Shown here: positions 6,001 through 6,386 of the stretch, one piece after another
Layout: each line of letters starts with the position of its first letter
Position numbering within the stretch: the stretch's first letter is position 1
Assembly: GCA_039029935.1 (NCBI GenBank)
Contig: JBCCFC010000820.1
Location: 1 to 6,386 of the forward strand
Length of the DNA: 6,386 nt
Direction of reading: 5' to 3'
Source: G039029935 sp039029935
Lineage (GTDB): Bacteria; Chloroflexota; Anaerolineae; Caldilineales; Caldilineaceae
The notes under the pieces: model-generated
Database searches by the model: none
What the model saw: the letters and a program-made list of their open reading frames with translations, nothing else
What the model was told of the DNA's origin: nothing
Translations under genes and position numbers: made by a program

Positions 6001-6386
6001 TAAACTCGCTGCGCCACACGCCAACGTGCGCGCGTAATGCCTTCATAAATGCCGTCACCCGGATTCACGGTATCAAAGACCGAGAGGTCGCCATTCAAGC
6101 CATCGACCCAGCCAGCAGCACCCGCGTCACTGTTGTTACAAGTCACGCCATCATGCTCGGCACCAAAGGTAGTGGAGCCGCCAACGTTGGTGGCTGTTTG
6201 TAGGGGAGCATTGGTAAATTCAACAATAAACGGGAAGCCCTCATTTGTATTGTAGCCATGATTGCCACCCCAAATGCCATTGTTGTAGGCGGTGTAGCCA
6301 TTATGCCCATAGACCAGTGCGCCATAGTTGCCGCCGGGGATTTCGTAGGAGTTGAGACTATACCGCACATGGATGGGTGAAGAAAA
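51..6386 (-). CDS. Giant secreted SdrD B-like/DUF11 repeat protein, adhesin-like, 5'-truncated
   Basis: This is one intact frame without frameshift, ending in TAG at 51-53. It is read as an extracellular stalk-like surface or matrix protein with no visible enzyme motif. Domains in order: unrecognised N-terminal region (1-284), two DUF11-like regions (285-668), nine SdrD B-like repeats (671-1854), a third DUF11 domain (1857-1985), an Fn3-like domain (1988-2090) and the tail VYLPVLRK. The composition is very rich in D, N, G and T, with only 11 lysines and 11 cysteines in 2,105 residues. The first start-like codon is GTG at 6368, but it has no Shine-Dalgarno sequence upstream and no signal peptide after it, and the frame stays open to base 6386, adding FSSPIH before it. 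The real start is therefore most likely beyond the window. Adhesion, sheath or matrix function is inferred from architecture only; the substrate is unknown. No neighbouring gene is visible. Confidence 0.96.
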   Translation of the reverse strand, partial: FSSPIHVRYSLNSYEIPGGNYGALVYGHNGYTAYNNGIWGGNHGYNTNEGFPFIVEFTNAPLQTATNVGGSTTFGAEHDGVTCNNSDAGAAGWVDGLNGDLSVFDTVNPGDGIYEGITRARWRVAQRVYWGQSRKAEYTWDGNFRQEVYFQAQVKQDINIQVDDSELFALMGHAYGDIDAGTGQPDFALYEGHNPGPAPNCRPHESSDWILSTNTVTTTTGWCSNSFIDDATGIGPDGTVFTDVSDNVDWDNNAGVLESAWGSRTNNWWHASGAVAQIVGARVGLTKVNVEGLNDIADNGQLVQYSMRPFVTGSNLEALTNVYLIDYLPAQYQFVRFVQLPTTPGATCAEFFNIIRCQYSEPDPAVDTGALPAGLAGGWPTVSDGSSEVIIEVRVQGAVASQTTSNGIKNSGSARSTGLGPWNAGSGSFTGSVIDFEQSASSGAYSYLPLAADEGLITKSLGELAGPCPTHPTQDPVPAGWEEHCQLLAEGENIKYTLTISNHGNTAFTNIRFVDVLPYNNDAVSEPASNTPNQTGSPPTTGDARTPGSDYAGTLNYVAVFGASTVYVSGDAPNTISRDPDAAELNSTWCTNTLDNGGTLVMGGGACPATKADVTAVYAVMAGSLNPEYSRSIQIQLKPVGYECDDIWTNTSGLRVDEIYLPIRSQDVSVMPNCGPATLGNYVWLDEDNDGEQDAGEHGIANVVVTLTPPAGVDLGNGAGVAISTTTDANGGYLFADLPAVDGYVVSVNDTQSALNGLEYTVANNGGNSNQADFGNQDPAGYTIDLSPGEVDLSADFGFNHNTDNEVNNNTGVVAIGDTIWIDADGNGIEDPSETPVSGVEVTLYDEDGTIVTTATTDANGYYLFDNLSAGVYSVRVTNSSSASSSHDVLGAGYTQTGDPDHFGTTGPNNDNYGSPVVLAPGDVFLNMDFGYQPTSAVLNSVGDTIWYDADADGNGMSLTPVDGGAPVTQGAGGAADAIDYPIAGVTVALIDDLNDNGLWDANEPIIASDMTDANGQYLFDDLPDGSYIVWVNDTNVALDGLVQTYDRTGALDNMSAVDLDSTESNATSVDVRDHDFGYSDNPAYGSIGDTVWFDVDGSGGDQSTQGAEPGIEGVTVNLFLDNNSDGLPDSSSPAATMMTDETGNYLFEGLPFHNYIVAVDTNTLPPQYNTTATHEPDGDTDGYGTTVTLDAANPHSRDQDFSYTLTDTTLGSIGDTIWGDLDSSGGDQSTQGSEPGLAGVTVQLLDSNGFFTTTVTDENGNYLFPNLPTDVYRIYIYEGTLPNGFTRVETYEPDVELDGNGDPVLDHISYYTLTVGEHNRTQDFSYPPEDGNYSIGDYLWFDVDSSGNGQTGSMDEPPLSGVVVNIFDNSGVFTGSVTTDEQGYYLFTGLVTGTYTIQVETATLPSYVDTTSTYDGSDGTNGDSNSMVTVNATNPHARGEDFSYPPAPVDGTIGDTVWLDLNGDGDQDPDEQGIGGVMVTLQRPDGIVITTTTDSNGNYIFTDLAVSTGGETYIVNVVPSSLPNGVTQTYDFDGVGSSNQSTVTLTTAAPIRLDQDFGYTGDNRLGNLVWMDTNGDGHWDGVDGPDSVANTEDDEPVIAGVTIDVYMDRNGNNGFDSSDTLVATVTTTNSVTTTSGDDGNYLVEGLPDATYFVNVSDNDGVLNGYWHSLGTANMTDESQDDAYYMVDLDASNANPASVENLTADFGYYMKPAALGNYVWMDTNGDGLQNDGETGLNGIEVMLTIGYPNGTNITVTTMTANDSSGNPGWYSFNVQLDEDFNGDTSDGNADPTYTIAVDTNQSALSGYTTTQVNVNSNSNDLEDSDDYNGVTAMPVQGLTNVAAQDPVTNEPAIASFDFGFVPIPSIAVEKIRNTPDPVIPGATVTFTIRITNTGTTTITTLPLTDTYSTAYLTYVGLRTTPESDTTANSGQIVWSDLTQAAPNGFGMDFAPDEVWDVVVEFAARLDTTSLPNNWTINTAQVYTHTVTDTVRIYAPTNVVLSSREVEVEDEMVVLSWSTADETDLIGFHVLRLDDVGGEPVRLTNDEQMILAEGAGNGAEYRYEDIIIGDADANHHYALEMVMADGTRPLMDMGTISQAPSVWMVYLPVLRK
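54..86 (-). other. C-terminal tail VWMVYLPVLRK
   Basis: The last 11 residues (2095-2105) are hydrophobic and end in basic RK. There is no LPXTG and the hydrophobic run is too short for a membrane anchor. From memory, many secreted Chloroflexota proteins end in similar YLPL(V/I)xR-type tails, which suggests a lineage-specific sorting or retention signal. That function is not established by the sequence. Confidence 0.5.
99..407 (-). other. Fibronectin type III-like domain
   Basis: Residues about 1988-2090. PTNVVLSSREVEVEDEMVVL, then SWSTADETDLIGFHVLR, GAEYRYEDI and HHYALEMVMADGT, follow the Fn3-like pattern of a W-containing B strand, a G-F-x-V-x-R strand and a Y-x-Y-x-D...Y-x-L ending. Such a domain is frequent just before the C-terminal tail of secreted bacterial proteins. 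The family is assigned by pattern only. Confidence 0.7.
414..800 (-). other. DUF11 domain 3
   Basis: Residues about 1857-1985. PSIAVEKIRNTPDPVIPG, then ATVTFTIRITNTGTTTITTL and a D-T-Y-x-x-x-Y-L-T-Y-V segment, form a textbook DUF11 start, ending with NTAQVYTH. It is the best DUF11 match in the protein and has about the usual family length. Together with the two N-terminal copies it brackets the nine-repeat stalk. Confidence 0.85.
807..1247 (-). repeat. SdrD B-like repeat unit 9, divergent
   Basis: Residues 1708-1854, starting ALGNYVWMDTNGDGLQNDGE and ending FDFGF. At 147 residues it is the longest unit. The usual GNYLF turn is replaced by NPGWYSFNV, and there is an acidic insertion (DEDFNGDTSDGN). 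The opening is close to units 1 and 8, so it is a diverged member of that group at the C-terminal end of the stalk. Confidence 0.82.
1263..1694 (-). repeat. SdrD B-like repeat unit 8, with insertion
   Basis: Residues 1559-1702, starting RLGNLVWMDTNGDGHWD and ending ADFGY. It carries an insertion (GPDSVANTEDDE) and a second loop, DRNGNNGFDSSD, at 1603-1614, plus a Thr/Ser-rich hairpin (TTTNSVTTTSGDDG). It ends just before K1705, the first lysine since K632. Confidence 0.85.
1707..2033 (-). repeat. SdrD B-like repeat unit 7
   Basis: Residues 1446-1554, starting GTIGDTVWLDLNGDGDQDPDE and ending LDQDFGY. At 109 residues it is the shortest unit. It has the best acidic loop match (DLNGDGDQD at 1455-1463) and SSLPNGVTQTYDFDG, which links it to units 4-6, while its DFGY ending is like the other group. 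Confidence 0.87.
2052..2387 (-). repeat. SdrD B-like repeat unit 6
   Basis: Residues 1328-1439, starting YSIGDYLWFDVDSSGNGQ and ending NPHARGEDFSY. It resembles units 4 and 5 (SSGNGQTGSMDEPPLSG, TATLP, NPHAR), and like unit 5 has a short hairpin (IFDNSGVFTGSV) where units 3, 4 and 8 have a second acidic loop. Confidence 0.87.
2406..2753 (-). repeat. SdrD B-like repeat unit 5
   Basis: Residues 1206-1321, starting GSIGDTIWGDLDSSGGDQ and ending NRTQDFSY. It lies exactly 378 bases (126 codons) from unit 4. It has a single acidic loop; the second loop of unit 4 is replaced by the shorter LLDSNGFFTTTV. Confidence 0.88.
2775..3131 (-). repeat. SdrD B-like repeat unit 4
   Basis: Residues 1080-1198, starting GSIGDTVWFDVDGSGGDQ and ending NPHSRDQDFSY. 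STQGAEPG follows the first loop. It has a second acidic loop, DNNSDGLPD, at 1116-1124. It is the closest relative of unit 5, with the same GSIGDT(V/I)W opening and the same GGDQSTQG(A/S)EPG segment. Confidence 0.88.
3150..3566 (-). repeat. SdrD B-like repeat unit 3, with insertion
   Basis: Residues 935-1073, starting SVGDTIWYDADADGNG and ending HDFGY. It has an insertion of about 20 residues rich in Gly and Ala (including PVTQGAGGAADA) between the first loop and IAGVTVALI. It also carries a second calcium-type loop, DLNDNGLWDANE, at 987-998. The TQGA sequence is shared with unit 4. Confidence 0.86.
3591..3944 (-). repeat. SdrD B-like repeat unit 2
   Basis: Residues 809-926, starting AIGDTIWID with loop DADGNGIED at 817-825, followed by VSGVEVTLYDEDG and NGYYLFDNLSAGVYSVRV, and ending MDFGY. 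It has neither the LP nor the ALxG segment; a Ser-rich run (NSSSASSSHD) sits at that place instead. Confidence 0.87.
3990..4358 (-). repeat. SdrD B-like repeat unit 1
   Basis: Residues 671-793, starting ATLGNYVWLD and ending ADFGF. The acidic loop is DEDNDGEQD at 680-688, close to the dockerin/EF-hand type DxDxDGxxD pattern. The GGYLFADLP turn and SALNGLEY place it with units 3, 8 and 9. An Asn-rich linker (NHNTDNEVNNNTG) separates it from unit 2. Confidence 0.85.
4365..5027 (-). other. DUF11-like domain 2
   Basis: Residues about 448-668. It opens with ITKSLGE and, after a Cys-bounded insertion (C462, C479), continues EGENIKYTLTISNHGNTAF then TNIRFVDVLPY, a clear DUF11 signature. A long insertion follows (Pro/Thr/Ser-rich, about 515-545), with C584/C601 and C638/C668. 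The region is much longer than a usual DUF11 domain of roughly 110-130 residues, so it may hold a second, unrecognised beta domain. It directly precedes the repeat stalk and contains the last cysteine of the protein. Confidence 0.7.
5013..5516 (-). other. DUF11-like domain 1
   Basis: Residues about 285-452. The run QLVQYSMRPFVTGSNLEA followed by LTNVYLIDYLPAQYQFV fits the DUF11/'conserved repeat domain' pattern of G-x-x-V-x-Y-x-(I/V)-x-x-x-N...(T/N)-x-V-x-(V/L)-x-D-x-LP. It is more divergent than the two other copies. Cysteines 342 and 351 are nine residues apart and could form a local disulfide. Such beta-sandwich modules are common in large bacterial surface proteins and serve as spacers. 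Boundaries are approximate. Confidence 0.6.
5519..6386 (-). other. N-terminal region of the giant protein, unrecognised
   Basis: Residues 1-284 match no domain I can name. Residues 10-45 are strikingly rich in Gly, Tyr, Asn and Trp, with spaced YG, NGY and WGG motifs. The following part has alternating polar and hydrophobic stretches suggestive of beta strands (QEVYFQAQVKQDINIQV near 140-156), two Trp-rich patches (WDNNAG, NNWWHASG) and cysteines at 77, 195 and 217. It could be a ligand-binding head at the tip of the repeat stalk, but this is inferred only from its position at the N-terminal end. Confidence 0.6.

Noticed and set aside
5475..6203. Plus-strand open frame of 242 codons
   Set aside because: It lies wholly antisense to the N-terminal region, has no recognisable domain or ribosome binding site, and the minus-strand frame is a continuous, domain-consistent protein.
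6143..6370. Minus-strand ATG at 6370 opening a 75-codon frame
   Set aside because: It is out of frame with the giant gene, overlaps it fully and has no domain. The ATG is an accident overlapping the GTG.

Overview
The window holds one gene: a very large, uninterrupted minus-strand coding region that fills almost all of the 6386 bases. It encodes a secreted, multidomain, adhesin-like protein of at least 2,105 residues. The reading frame is still open at the right edge, so the true N-terminus and any signal peptide lie outside the window. Residue numbers throughout count from the in-frame GTG at 6368, which is only the first start-like codon inside the window and probably an internal valine.

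Domain order from N to C terminus (right to left on the + strand): (1) a Gly/Asn/Tyr/Trp-rich N-terminal region that I do not recognise, residues 1 to about 284; (2) two DUF11-type 'conserved repeat' beta-sandwich regions, about 285-447 and 448-668; (3) nine consecutive SdrD B-like / Cna-B-type beta-sandwich repeats, about 671-1854, each opening with a (I/L)GD/N-x-(I/V)W-x-D signature and an acidic calcium-type loop and closing with DFGY or DFSY; (4) another DUF11 domain, about 1857-1985; (5) a fibronectin type III-like domain, about 1988-2090; (6) a short tail ending VYLPVLRK. A perfect GC-rich hairpin lies 14 bases past the TAG stop and may act as a terminator.

The organism is probably a free-living bacterium with large extracellular proteins. 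The VYLPVLRK-type ending, combined with DUF11 and SdrD_B repeats, reminds me of secreted proteins of Chloroflexota (Anaerolineae/Caldilineae-like, often filamentous). That assignment is from memory of such tails and is tentative. There is no LPXTG motif and no C-terminal membrane helix, so a Gram-positive sortase-anchored protein is unlikely.

The most notable points are the clustered subfamily structure of the nine repeats, a stretch of 1,072 residues without a single lysine (which rules out the usual Lys-Asn isopeptide bonds of Cna-B folds across nearly the whole stalk), cysteines confined to the N-terminal third, and extra calcium-type loops in some repeats. I see no RNA gene, CRISPR array, mobile element or second protein-coding gene.
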